Part shown: positions 43,645 through 53,839 of the stretch, one piece after another | Layout: every line of letters starts with the position of its first letter | Numbering within the stretch: the stretch's first letter is position 1 | NCBI GenBank assembly: GCA_022559985.1 | Contig: JAFJTR010000092.1 | Span: forward strand, 53,535 to 117,534 | DNA length: 64,000 nucleotides | Source: Parastagonospora avenae f. sp. tritici 18332-5 | Taxonomy: Eukaryota; Ascomycota; Dothideomycetes; Pleosporales; Phaeosphaeriaceae | Direction of reading: 5' to 3' | Notes under the pieces: model-generated | The model's database searches: none | Told to the model about the DNA's origin: nothing | The model's input: the letters and a program-made list of their open reading frames with translations, nothing else | Translations under genes and position numbers: made by a program

Positions 43645-44349
43645 ATGAGCAAGCCATACGTCCCTACACCAGCGTACGCTTCAAAGAGCGACTTCCTTGC
43701 CATCGGCCTCTGGGCAACAACCCTCGACAAACCCCTCGATTGCTCCATATGCCGAGAGCCTCTAGCTATCTCAGCAACCACCCAATCGCACGTCTCTGAA
43801 ATCGAGAGCGCGACTCTACACCGCTTCCTCATTCTCTCCTGTAACAATTCACACCCCACACCAAACGCCCACACCTCCAACGCTCGAGAACTCAGCCCCG
43901 ATAATGACCCTGTTCCTGAACCACCTATCCGCATCTCTCCCTGCAACCACATCTTCGGCTCGACATGTCTGCACTCCTGGTTCGCCAGCAGCACATCCAA
44001 CCGCTGCCCGGAATGCAACACGACGCTCTTTCCCCGGCACATTCACCTCGCCCTGCGTCGACCGACACGCGCCATGCGACTCGAGTTTGCGGGTTTCATC
44101 GAAAGAGATATGCAAGATGAAGAGACTGCGCTGATGATCAGGCAAACACTATCCAGCGAACGAGTGGACGTGCTGATTAGGGAGTTCGCGATTGAAATGC
44201 ATCGGGCGAGTGGGTATGAAGTTAGTTGGGAGTATGTTGGTGGTGCGGAGGACGAGGCGGATGAAGATCTAATGGAGGGAGTGTCTGGGGAAGAAGAAGA
44301 CGACGATATGATGGAGGGCGGAGATGCAGGTGAGGATGAAGAGATGTAG
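43645..44349 (+). CDS. RING-finger protein with acidic tail (second of the trio)
   Basis: A single-exon protein of 234 residues. The RING begins CSIC at about residue 33 and is split by a long insert of about 60 residues before ISPCNHIFGSTCLHSWF and CPEC. As in the first gene, the fifth zinc ligand is glycine (CNHIFGSTC). The C-terminus is a highly acidic run (GEEEDDDMMEGGDAGEDEEM). The frame closes with TAG at 44347-44349, but the same frame continues beyond as SGSEYEPESGDGDKVEDRGEDDQ up to TGA at 44419-44421, equally acidic. That suggests a recent nonsense change, occasional read-through, or a base error. Confidence 0.8.
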   Translation: MSKPYVPTPAYASKSDFLAIGLWATTLDKPLDCSICREPLAISATTQSHVSEIESATLHRFLILSCNNSHPTPNAHTSNARELSPDNDPVPEPPIRISPCNHIFGSTCLHSWFASSTSNRCPECNTTLFPRHIHLALRRPTRAMRLEFAGFIERDMQDEETALMIRQTLSSERVDVLIREFAIEMHRASGYEVSWEYVGGAEDEADEDLMEGVSGEEEDDDMMEGGDAGEDEEM

Positions 44350-44828
44350 TCGGGCAGCGAGTATGAGCCCGAAAGCGGAGACGGTGACAAGGTTGAGGAC
44401 CGTGGTGAAGACGATCAGTGAAGGAACTCTGAAATCAGGACCTACGAAGACTGGTTTCCTACGGCTTTGATGTTGTTTATCTCGGGTCGGACACTTTTCT
44501 TCTTGGATAGGCCAGTTAGAGGTGGATCTGCAGGCTTCCGACACTGGGCTCATATCAGCTGTGAAACCTATGGTCATGCTCATAGATTTTCCTAGATTTT
44601 CCTTTTGAGCCAGCTCGGACATTTGCACTATACCACAATGCCATAGAAAAGATCTCAATGTTTGTTTTTATACCAAATCTACTGTCTGATCGTTTGCCGC
44701 GTGCGCGTTTGCAACAACGCAGCTCGTCCTCACTCTCAGACTTTCGGTTTGCTCATAGCGCATACGTTCTAGAAAATTCAGTTTCAGAACTTCAAGCACA
44801 CCTTCCATCTCTTCAACACTACGATAAC
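44350..44828. other. Spacer between RING genes 2 and 3
   Basis: The first 72 bases are the in-frame acidic continuation of RING gene 2. The rest is the 5' region of RING gene 3. An in-frame ATG at 44658 could extend gene 3 by 57 residues. Confidence 0.45.
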
Positions 44829-45350
44829 ATGTCAAGACCTTCGGATTGCCGGAGCTCCATCGCTGACTGCGCCTTACGCGCCACCACCAACTTCGACATA
44901 TACCCTGAAGATTGCCCCATCTGCTTCGAAGTCATTACAACGTTGCCGACTAGAAATACCCACAGCAGTTCCGACACCGCCTCAGACTCAGGCGCCGATA
45001 GATGTTCTAAATCCGCCGCAACGATCACCAGATGCGGACACGTCTTCTGCCGTCCATGCATCGAGAGATGGGCTCGCACAGATAACACATGCCCCAACTG
45101 TCGCGCTGAGATGTACCCTTGGCCCACACAGGATGACGCCTTTGGTGTAGCTCATGATTACAATGTCGTGGTCTCAACGACAGTGCGCCCATCCGGTATG
45201 CACAATATCCGGGTGTCCGTTAATGGGAGAAGGGTGAGCACAACGGGTGCTGAAAGTGGAGTGGAGGAGGATTTGGAAGGAGAGGAGGACAGAGAGGCTG
45301 GAGGATGGTCGCATCGATGGGTAAGACGGTATCATTTGGGAGACACGTAG
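44829..45350 (+). CDS. C3HC4 RING-finger protein (third of the trio)
   Basis: A 173-residue single-exon protein starting at 44829 (MSRPSDCRSS); the upstream ATG at 44658 would give 230 residues, but the extra part looks like leader sequence. The RING is complete C3HC4: CPIC at about residues 32-35, then ITRCGHVFCRPCIERWA and CPNC. A Ser-rich insert sits between the second and third ligands. The C-terminus has a Val-rich segment (VRPSGMHNIRVSVNGRRVS) and an acidic run (GVEEDLEGEEDRE). It converges with the carrier gene at 45476. It is probably an active E3 ligase, because all eight ligands are present. Confidence 0.82.
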   Translation: MSRPSDCRSSIADCALRATTNFDIYPEDCPICFEVITTLPTRNTHSSSDTASDSGADRCSKSAATITRCGHVFCRPCIERWARTDNTCPNCRAEMYPWPTQDDAFGVAHDYNVVVSTTVRPSGMHNIRVSVNGRRVSTTGAESGVEEDLEGEEDREAGGWSHRWVRRYHLGDT

Positions 45351-45475
45351 ATTATCAGCTTCTTCTTCTGCATATGTAACGTCTACTCTTTTCCGAGGTA
45401 CATATAAGTCTTTAGAGAACAAAGGAGAGTTTTTTTTCGTAATCTTGTGACTTTTGACAGGAAAGTGAAACATGT

Positions 45476-46861
45476 TCATACCCGCTTCCGAAACTTCTTC
45501 GCGACTGTCAACCTAGCAGCCAACACGCATAGTGCAGAGAGAGTAGCCATGCCGCCAGCGTAGAAAATTGCAGGCCGATACACGTCGATACTTTGGCCCA
45601 CACCGCTTCCTTGTTTACCGCCTGCGGCCTGCAAAAGGTAGCCCGCGATTGGTGCTCCCATAAAATATCCGAAAGACCACCCAGTCACAGACATACTCAT
45701 GGCAATTGTCGCCCGACCTGGGCCGAAAATGCCGGCGACGACCATAGGCTGTGTAGTGAAGTAGGCGCCATTGGCAATGCCGTTGAGCATGGCGAAGACA
45801 ACGAGCGGTCCTAGAGTATTGGATACAGGCCAGATTGCTAACATGCTGACAGCGTTAAGTACCATGATGATAACGAACATATTCAGAGGTCCCATCCGGT
45901 CGCATAATGGCCCGGCTGCGAAGCGGCCGATAGCATTGCAAGCGTTGAAAGCAGCCACCAAACCTGCTCCAGTACTGGAACTCAGTCCAATTGACCGAGC
46001 GAATAAAGGTAGGTAGTAGGGCGGAACGAAGAGGGCGTAAACCCCAATTGCGCTAGCAATGAAGGTGGCGATGAATGGAACAGAGTGGAACATGGACCAA
46101 TCGACGAAAGGAACATTCCTTAGTGGGACCCGGTCTTTCAGCATCCATGCTGCAGGTAAACCAAGTGCCAGTGTCATGACTCCTTGGATTCGAAAAGTCC
46201 ACGCTATCCCAACTCTTTGATACATGCCCTCCAGGGCGATGGCCATGACACATCCACCCACACCACCACCAAGTTTGATGATTCCATTTGCAAGTCCGAG
46301 ACGTGCACTGAAGTACTGCACAGGCAGCGCGTTTGTCACAGCATAGACCATAGCCATTCCGAGACCGCATAGAAGTCCAGTAGTTCCAAAAAGCCCTGCG
46401 AGATTTGAAGTACAGAAGCTGGCACCGATCAAGCCCATGCCCATGAAGATCACGCCGATGAGTATGGTCGTGCGTGAGCCGAAATAGCGCATCATTCGAA
46501 CTGCAAGAAGACCACATGATGCACCTCCGCCTAGTGCCACACTTCCCACATATGCAAGAGTCGATGCTGGCACATGGCTAAGTGTCGAATCCAAGAGAGC
46601 GGCTTGGAGGACACCCCAGCAGTTGATGATGCCATTGTGGCAGAAAGTGGTGAGGAAGGCGGAGAACACGATTACCCATCCATAGCCGCCATCGGGTATA
46701 GCTGATACGGAGTATGGGGCGTCTTCAGGCACTTCGTCTGGGACAAGGACTGTCGACACTGGTTGAGTCACCGAGGGCGTCGTTTTATTCAGTGGCGTAA
46801 TGGGAACGGCATTGAAGGTGGATAGCCCAATGTGCTCCTCTGTGGTTACTGTGGTCGACAT
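45476..46861 (-). CDS. MCT-type (monocarboxylate-porter-like) MFS carrier
   Basis: A single-exon protein of 461 residues with about 12 hydrophobic segments. The start at 46861 is ATG; the frame extends further up but only to TTG. The N-terminal ISAIPDGGYGWVIVFSAFLTTFCHNGIINCWGV segment, with the DGGxGW motif before helix 1, is the signature of fungal MCH/MCT-family proteins. The central loop is short, and the sequence ends with basic KKFRKRV. Yeast relatives (Mch proteins) do not carry monocarboxylates; one carries riboflavin and another affects sterol or nicotinate supply, so the substrate here is open. It is transcribed away from the small gene at 47712. Confidence 0.88.
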   Translation of the reverse strand: MSTTVTTEEHIGLSTFNAVPITPLNKTTPSVTQPVSTVLVPDEVPEDAPYSVSAIPDGGYGWVIVFSAFLTTFCHNGIINCWGVLQAALLDSTLSHVPASTLAYVGSVALGGGASCGLLAVRMMRYFGSRTTILIGVIFMGMGLIGASFCTSNLAGLFGTTGLLCGLGMAMVYAVTNALPVQYFSARLGLANGIIKLGGGVGGCVMAIALEGMYQRVGIAWTFRIQGVMTLALGLPAAWMLKDRVPLRNVPFVDWSMFHSVPFIATFIASAIGVYALFVPPYYLPLFARSIGLSSSTGAGLVAAFNACNAIGRFAAGPLCDRMGPLNMFVIIMVLNAVSMLAIWPVSNTLGPLVVFAMLNGIANGAYFTTQPMVVAGIFGPGRATIAMSMSVTGWSFGYFMGAPIAGYLLQAAGGKQGSGVGQSIDVYRPAIFYAGGMATLSALCVLAARLTVAKKFRKRV

Positions 46862-47711
46862 GATGAACTGTTTGTGCCTCAAAAAGTCTGTCCTGTTATC
46901 AAGAAAAGCGTCGAGGAAGTTGAGAATCCGGATGTATCATTGTTGGATGGATTCTAGTGGCTTGTTACTTTGTTCGCAGAGCTAGAACACGTCCCGTGGC
47001 ACGCCCTACCGGTAAATGTTGCCGTCGGAGAAGCATCCGATAAAAAAGGCCATATTGCTAGCTCATTCTGTACTGTGTGTACCATACTGTCCTGTTTACA
47101 GTCTGCGAATAGCTATTATACATGTAGGAGAGATGCTATCTTCAGGGACACGCAGGAGTTGCGGGCGGGGGAAGCACTCTCCTAGCGCTGGACCCTGGAC
47201 TCATTGCCACCACAGAAGCGATAAAGAGGTAGCATGTATAGGTATACTCAAAGATTTCTAATAAAAATTAGATAGAGTACCTTAGAGCTATGTATACATT
47301 TAGGCTCCTCTAAGCTTATGATAAGTGCACCTCCAAAGACTATTAGCTTATGTCGTGTAGGGGCCCGAATTTTGTCGCTGCCTGGTGCTGCGCTCACAAA
47401 CCTTGAGCGGCATGCTTCTATGTATCAACCTTGACCTTTTTGTTTGTCAAATCACATGCGCTACCATATGCGATCGCATTTGGCCAATTCGACCGATGGT
47501 ATATGCTGATTTCAAGTTTACCCCGCCAACTTCCAAGTTCTGCCGGCCAAACAAACCTCGCTGAAACATGCCATGCCTCGTCTTGCGTACCTGAACACAC
47601 GTCATACTACAGATCGCAGACGATTGAATAATATATAACACCTTTTGAATCTCCAGCCACTGATCACTTGCAAACAAACTTACTTTCGCAATTCTAGTAC
47701 CAGCTCCAGTC
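46862..47711. other. Divergent intergenic region with an AT-rich island
   Basis: Shared upstream region of the carrier and the gene at 47712. A sharply AT-rich patch at about 47225-47350 contains short inverted repeats (TCTAAT-aaaa-ATTAGA, and CTTAGAG with CTCTAAG). It may be a short relic of a repeat altered by repeat-induced mutation, but no transposase remnant is visible. Confidence 0.4.
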
Positions 47712-48221
47712 ATGGCTACCGAAGAGACAGTCCAGCTCAACGAGGCCCACACGCCGCATCAAGCCTCAATTGATGCCTTCAGCTCCATTCTCGACTCTGT
47801 GAAGCAGGAGCTCGTCAAGCTACGTCGCGATCACGACAGTACATACCCACCACCAGCCGCGCAGACCTTCTCTTAACAAGCCATTACAGAACACGAACCC
47901 GAATACTTCCGCGCGGTAAGAGACGTCTCAGACTCGGACCTTGCCTCGTTCTCGGCTCAAGACCTCGAATCTGTCCGTGTAGCTGCCTCCGCATACGGCT
48001 TGCACATCTTCGGCAAGGTGCAGATACCCGCGGCGAGTGGTGCGTACATTCATGTACGCATCTTTGGCTCAGCGAAAGACGGGACAGATGGCAGCAGCGC
48101 TGATGAGCGCGAGTACAAGCTACACAGCATTCATACGGAAGAGGTTATCAAGGAGGATGGTGACAGGGTATACCGAGCTATCTTCAAGAAGGACGACCCT
48201 TTGGAATGGTTCGATACCTAG
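47712..48221 (+). CDS. Small hypothetical protein, two exons
   Basis: Exons 47712-47838 and 47890-48221 with a 51-nt intron give 152 residues. I do not recognise the family. The N-terminal half is helical and charged (FSSILDSVKQELVKLRRDHDKHEPEYFR), and the C-terminal half looks like a small beta-rich domain (GLHIFGKVQIPAASGAYIHVRIFGSA, then YKLHSIHTEE), ending PLEWFDT. Splicing joins RDHD to KHEPEYFRAV in frame, and the intron ends with a good TTACAG acceptor. There is no signal peptide and no cysteine-rich pattern, so it is not an obvious secreted effector. It is probably cytosolic. Confidence 0.7.
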
Positions 48222-49963
48222 AGGTAGTAGCTACAATCCAATTCAAATTGTCCTTATCCAAGCTAGATTGCCGGCCCTGATGATAATCTTGAAGTTTCGA
48301 AGTCAAGACTCACGAATTATATCAGTATTTTATTATCTCTGATAACTTCCATGTCATACACAGGGTCGGACAAGATTTATCTGAATAAAAACCTTTTGCA
48401 TAAACAAGTCTTTCGGTCTAGGCCGCGACTGGGCCGTTGGAACGACTCTGCTTGGTTTCTGGCTCTTCTACTTGGTCGCTGACAGCATGAAGAATAATAA
48501 GGATAGCCTACGAGCAGCCTTCAGGGCATTCACATGAAAACTTGCCTCGCGACGGCATGTAGCATGACCGAAGGCAGTTCATAACCACAGCTCTTTAAAG
48601 TAGCTCTGAATAATAGTCTGAAAGAAGAATGTCTCTGCAAGCGAGTGGATACGCGTCGTAGCTAAGGGGTACAATAGGGAGCGTCGATTCAGGCCTGATT
48701 CCCACAAGCAAGCGAATCGACCAATGATCGAAAGAGAGAAAATCATCGGATGATCATTATACGACATACGAGCAAAAGCGAGAGCGACGAGGGACTTGCA
48801 AGAAGCAAATTATCCCGCCCTGACCTCCAGGCCGCCCGGCCGCGGTCGCGGTCGCCTTCGTAACAAAAGCGTGCTTCTCAGAGTGGCCTTATCAACCATT
48901 ATACTTCACACCATCGCTTCCGAGCCGTTCCTGCACTGCCGCACTGCTTCACGGTGTAATACCGGCCTCTGCCAGCCTCATTTCCCTCCCTGCGGACGAA
49001 CGTCCCTCCCACCGGACGAACCTCCCGCCTCGCACAAACTTTGCCAACCCCAACATCCACTAGTCCCATGGCAAAAAGCACAAAACCAGAAACCAGACAT
49101 ATTCCCCGCCCAATCCAACGAAGCGCGCTACAGGAAACGGCTCCCAAACCCCTCCCCCACCCCCCCAACTCTAAATGATCAATCCTTGCCCCCCTCGAAA
49201 CTCTATGACACGAGATCCTTGCAACCCAACGATCGGCACGCGCAACACTAGCGACCAAAAGCAGAAGGTTCGGCATCAGCGCTCCCAGTTACGCGCGCAC
49301 GCCCCGTCCTTCCCTTCTAAGCCATAGCGCAGTCGGTGGCAGGAATTAGCCGAACGGAGCCTTATCGGGCTTTCTTGAAATCATCATGACGGGAGTTCAG
49401 CGTATCGTTCATCAGTCTCGCGTGGGGCTCTAGAATAGGCGCCGGAGAAAGCCCCGATTTGCTGCGCTAAGATGAGCGACGATAAATGGGTCCAGGGGGT
49501 GGGAGAGGGCAAAGGGAGCCCTTGCTCCTGATGATTCGCGGAACGCGAGGTTTCGAAAAAGTTGGGCTGCAAGGACTTAGCTTGCTCGGCCGACATCATT
49601 GTGGGCAAGGGGGTGGGGAGGATCGCCTAGCTAGCTTTGCATGATGGGACGGTCTCGTGATGCATGGGGGGATATTCTTGGCTATGGTTGTACAGGGTCT
49701 TCCCTCACCGCTGATTGCTTCTTCTTCTCAACCACGAGACACGAGGAGCTAGGGGTGGGACCAGAGCAGCCTTGCAAAACCCTTACTCCCAAAAAGGACC
49801 CAACAGCGATGATGTACCCCAGGTGCCAGGTTGCCGGCATTTGGTTGCCAAGAACGGTAGACACAAAGCCTCAAACTCCAAAAATGTGCTTCCAGAACAT
49901 GATGGCCTAATGGTCAATGCATGCTTCGAATGCCGCTAGACCCCAACGCACGTCGTGTTACGT
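48222..49963. other. 1.7-kb region without a convincing gene
   Basis: Convergent 3' region of the small gene and the VWA gene. A 19-bp imperfect direct repeat (CGGACGAACxTCCCxCC, two copies) lies at about 48984-49026. The plus-strand frame at 48796-49251 begins with TTG and is Pro-rich without domains. Nothing here is called. Confidence 0.4.
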
Positions 49964-52468
49964 TCACGAAGCAAGACGCTCCAGACCATCAGCCAAGCCT
50001 AGTGTTCCTCTCCTTACTGTGACGCCGTTCCGCTTGCCTTTCCTCTTGTTCCATAGCTCTAAGAGCCACTCGTGCGGCAACTCGATGTCAATTGGTCCGG
50101 GACACAGAGGCAGTCTCTGGCGACAGTCCTGCTCGTATTCCCGTATCTTGACTTGGCATTTGATCTCCTGGTAGATCTGCTCGACTACCTTTCTAGCTGC
50201 TTGATTGTCCATGCTCAAGACGGCGAGCAGATTCTCGGCCTCAATTCGACCGTCTTCGGTCTTTAGCTGGACGAATTTGTTGAAGTAGAGGCGCTTGTAC
50301 ATGTCGAGAGCATTGTCAAGAGGAGCCGCCAAACGACCGAGTTCAAGGGTAGTGATCAGCGGAGCTTCGGTATAATTCCAACAGTCGACCGTATTGATGG
50401 AGTTGCGATGGTAAAGCTGCACGTCAAAAAGATGGACCTTGATTGCGCCGAGAGCTGTAGCATTCTGTAGGTCTTTCCTCAGGCCTTTGACGTCCAGACT
50501 GGAATTGAAGATGGGATTCTCAGACTGCAGATCCGCGCTCTGCGTCCGAGTTCGATGCACGCGGATCCTGGCAAACACTGTGTGTACTTGTCCGAGGCGC
50601 AGATGAGGTATATCTCGGCGGCCGAAGTACTCGATGAGCTCGCATCCTTCCCTGGCTCGTAGATCAAGCGAAACATCCGTCAATTCGCCAATAGGCCCCA
50701 TGGACCGAGCGTTCTTCAATAATCGCTTGATACGACCAGGTGCGGACTGGTAGGATGTCCAATTGCTAGCGAAGACGTTCTTGCAACATACGTCAAAGCA
50801 TACTGTATTCTGCAGCTCGGGTGCGCGGCGGTAAGGCAGAGCTGCCGGGTTGATACGATGAATTGCTAGGTCTGGGAAGGTCTTCGAAACATCGTGTAGA
50901 ACGTAAGATGCCGGTGAAAGCAAGATGATATGAGTGCGACCCTGTTTCAAGTCTTCATTCTCAAGAGATCTCGCCACGCCAAGGACAACGTCAGTCATGG
51001 ACGGATTGGGACGGGCAGGTTGCCAAGTCTGCGTTCCGCACCGACAGATACTAGCAGTCAAATCCTGGAAAACGTCCTCACTGTCTGTAGTGAATGGCCT
51101 TAGCGGGTAGTGTAGCTCTGGTTTGTTGCCTGTGACAGTGTTATGTGCACAGTGCGTTGTGTACAAAGCCAGACGGTCGCCGCGTTGCAAATGATAGAGG
51201 GCACCATTGACCGCGTCTGCGGCTTTTTCAAGGCATTCTCTCGTGACATAGTATCTTTGCATGCGGTCAGCCAGCCCTTCCGAAGCGCTTAAGTGTCTTA
51301 CCCGTTGTCCACAACGAAGACTACGTCAATTGTTGCGCAAGATAGTACATTGCGATTGTGGAGCACGCCTTCAATCTCTATAGCCACACTGAATTCTTGT
51401 ACATCCTTCGTCAAGATTTTTACTTCTGGGAAGAGTCTGGTCGCTGCTCTCAGTGTTGTAGGCATCGTTCGCGGCTCTAGTGTTTGCTCTTCTCCAAGCT
51501 CAGGCTCGTTCTCGACAGGAGTTGGCAATCGCGTGGCCATGCGCTCCATCATACTCCGGAGACGGGTACAACTATCGACATTTAGATAGCGCGACGGAAA
51601 ACTACCCTTCGACTTACTTGTGTGCGTTCCTCTTCATATAGGCGTCGACAGCTTCGTCACTTGGTTCATGGCTGTCCTCAGAACCTTCAGGCGGCGTCGT
51701 TGATATAGTGGTGGGCGATGCAGACTCGGAGATATCACCAGTGCTGATATTGGTGTCTCCTGTTCCCATGCGACGCAGACGTGGGAACCCGCTCGTAAAC
51801 ATACGCAAACGCGACGGGCGCCGCTGGGGCAGCGTTCCGCCAGTGCCGGTTGCACGCTCGACCGCGCTTTCAAGGCTCCTCTGCGCAGTATTATTCTCAC
51901 TGTAGCTAGTATTGTGGGCTATATTTAACACCTCGGTCGGTACATGTGGTAGACTCCCGTCGAAGGAAGGCCACGGCGTCCCAAGTGAGGGGGATGTACC
52001 TGCTGTGTGGTTGCTCACAGGCTCATCGTGACTACTGTTGCGTGAATACAATGTTGAATCACCCATGCTTGAGCCTGATGCCGAAGAGCGGCTATTTCTG
52101 TTTTTGCGGATTGTCAGAGGTTGGTCGCTGGGAGCACGACTGACTGGTAGAGGTGTCACAGCCCAAGTCGACGGTGCCTTGAGCGGGTTGCCCCAATCGA
52201 GAAATAATGGGCTCGCGACAAATTCCGGAGGTGACTCACGAATGTCGCTCTTGATTTCGGCGATGATGTCGTCTAAAGGACCATGGACAGTTTGCCTCTG
52301 AGTCTGAGTGGCCCTGCGAAGCATGCGCCTTCGGATGGTCGTCTTGCGGGGTTTCTTCTGGAATTGCAGCGGAGGAGGACAGAGTATGGTGGGATGCGGG
52401 AGCATAAAGCTGCCGATCATAGTCGCGGCCATGTTGTCGCGTCGAAATGAAAACAAACGAGCTCTCAT
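49964..52468 (-). CDS. VWA-like domain protein with degenerate MIDAS
   Basis: Three exons, 52468-51618, 51571-51302 and 51254-49964, with introns of 46 and 47 nt, give 803 residues. The first 285 residues are Ser/Thr/Pro/Arg-rich, with RKTTIRRRMLRRATQ near residue 45 and an EFVASPLFLDWGNPL segment. A VWA-like fold starts near residue 364: CATIDVVFVVDNG, then a helix (CLEKAADAVNGALYHLQ), RLALYTTHC and GRTHIILLSPA. The usual DxSxS metal site reads DNG, so metal binding is doubtful. The C-terminal 350 residues contain an all-beta part (VHTVFARIRVHRTRTQ) and a final helical stretch. Fungal VWA proteins of this layout are not well studied. It lies tandem, 335 bp downstream of the UBC-like gene. 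Confidence 0.72.
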
Positions 52469-52802
52469 TCACCGGGGGGCGGCGGCGCTCACCACGGCAA
52501 AAGTCAACACAGGACAATTAGCAGGCACTAGAGTTGCAGAAGCGTGTAAGGATGAGTAAAAAGTATTCTTCTTGTCGCTAGCTGATATGTGCGCTCGATG
52601 AAGGAGGATGTGTTGTAAATATTGGAAAGGGAAGCTATGACATGACTGAAGTCAGCCGCGCTTTGGAAAGTGGCAGAGAGCTCATTTTGTCAACAGCCAT
52701 AACGCGCACCTGCTGTTTGTGAGACCAGTCCGATCTTTCCGCTTACAGATCATAAGGACTTGAACATGTAAACAGAAATCACTGAATGTGCCTTATGAGC
52801 CC
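52469..52802. other. VWA gene 5' region
   Basis: A 334-bp spacer between two minus-strand genes, holding the VWA gene promoter and the 3' UTR of the UBC-like gene. Confidence 0.4.
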
Positions 52803-53839
52803 CTATGCCCGTGTGCTGCTCGTGACAGTCGCCTCCAACTGTCTTCTCATCGTCTCTGTGGTCTCTTCGTCACTGTCTCGAAACCGTATCTACTCGAATT
52901 AGTACTCGCCACTAGTAAGAGGATGAAAGTGGTCTCACGATGTCTTCCGCGCCAAAGAGGACAGGTTCTGACAGGCTCGCTTTCACGGCCTTCTTGACGC
53001 GCTCTTCCCACACTCCTTCCCAGTTCCACTCTCCCGGACGGCGATTTCGACCTAGAGTCGTAGCATCTCCCGCTTCCTCAGACAGTGCGATGTCAACGCT
53101 TGGTACCGGCGGTTGCTGATTCTGCAGAATTGGCGCTCTATATGTCCGCCAGGCGTGGTAAGCGCCAGGGTTCGCCGCGGCTTCGAGAGGAAGTGAATCG
53201 AGGACACTTTCCTCACTGAACGTAGACCGCATATATTTCAGGATGCTTACGATGGAGATATGCTCTACAACGACAGGAGTAGTGTCGACTGTTGAGCGGG
53301 TAGGGATCGCAATCCGGTCCGGGCTACTCACTGTAGATCCGCTGACATCGCGCGAGCTAGGTGCTGATCTTCGAGCTCGCCCAAACCACTGCGGAAAGCC
53401 GTGACGGAGACTGAAGCCTCCCGGTGGTAATCTCTCATCGTCGGTTGCACTAACAGTATCGGTGTCCAGCGATCCAGTCGTGTAAGTGTAGGTAGTGAGA
53501 GGCGTAAGCAGTGGGTGGAAGACATCGGTAGAAAAGGTCACGAGTGGTGGCAGAGCGGGATAACTGGGTGGGAAAGATATCTGAAAGCGTAGGACGGCAG
53601 GGGCATATGGACCTGTCAGAAGTGAATACGCCGCGGTGGTGTATGGTAGAATGGCACTGCATTATTTGCGTCTGTTTACCTCTCCTAACAAATATCACGC
53701 CAACCCACAGCGACGGATCGCTAGGTGTGATGCTCACGAAGACACCATCGAGCTTGGCAGAACGCAGCGAAGCGAACTCGACATTGAGATGTTGCTTGCG
53801 GAAGGACGGCAAGTGTGGCAGGGTAACCGGCTGCGGCAT
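52803..53839 (-). CDS. UBC-fold protein without cysteine (FTS/AKTIP-like E2 variant)
   Basis: Three exons, 53839-53680, 53612-52939 and 52889-52803, with introns of 67 and 49 nt, give 306 residues. The E2-like core reads HLNVEFASL, then GVIFVRRGPYAPAVLRFQISFPPSYPALPPLVTF and VFHPLLTPLTTYTY. This is the strand-and-PxxPP pattern of a UBC domain, but there is no HPN-Cys site; the whole predicted protein contains no cysteine at all, so it cannot form a ubiquitin thioester. The C-terminal SILKYMRSTFSEESVLDSLP and WNWEGVWEERVKKAV helices fit fungal FTS/AKTIP-type proteins. In Aspergillus the FTS homologue works with Hook and FHIP to link early endosomes to dynein, which would be the expected role. 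The last exon is supported by a TACTAAT branch site. Confidence 0.78.

Noticed and set aside
48796..49251. 151-codon Pro-rich plus-strand frame
   Set aside because: Begins with TTG and has no domain.
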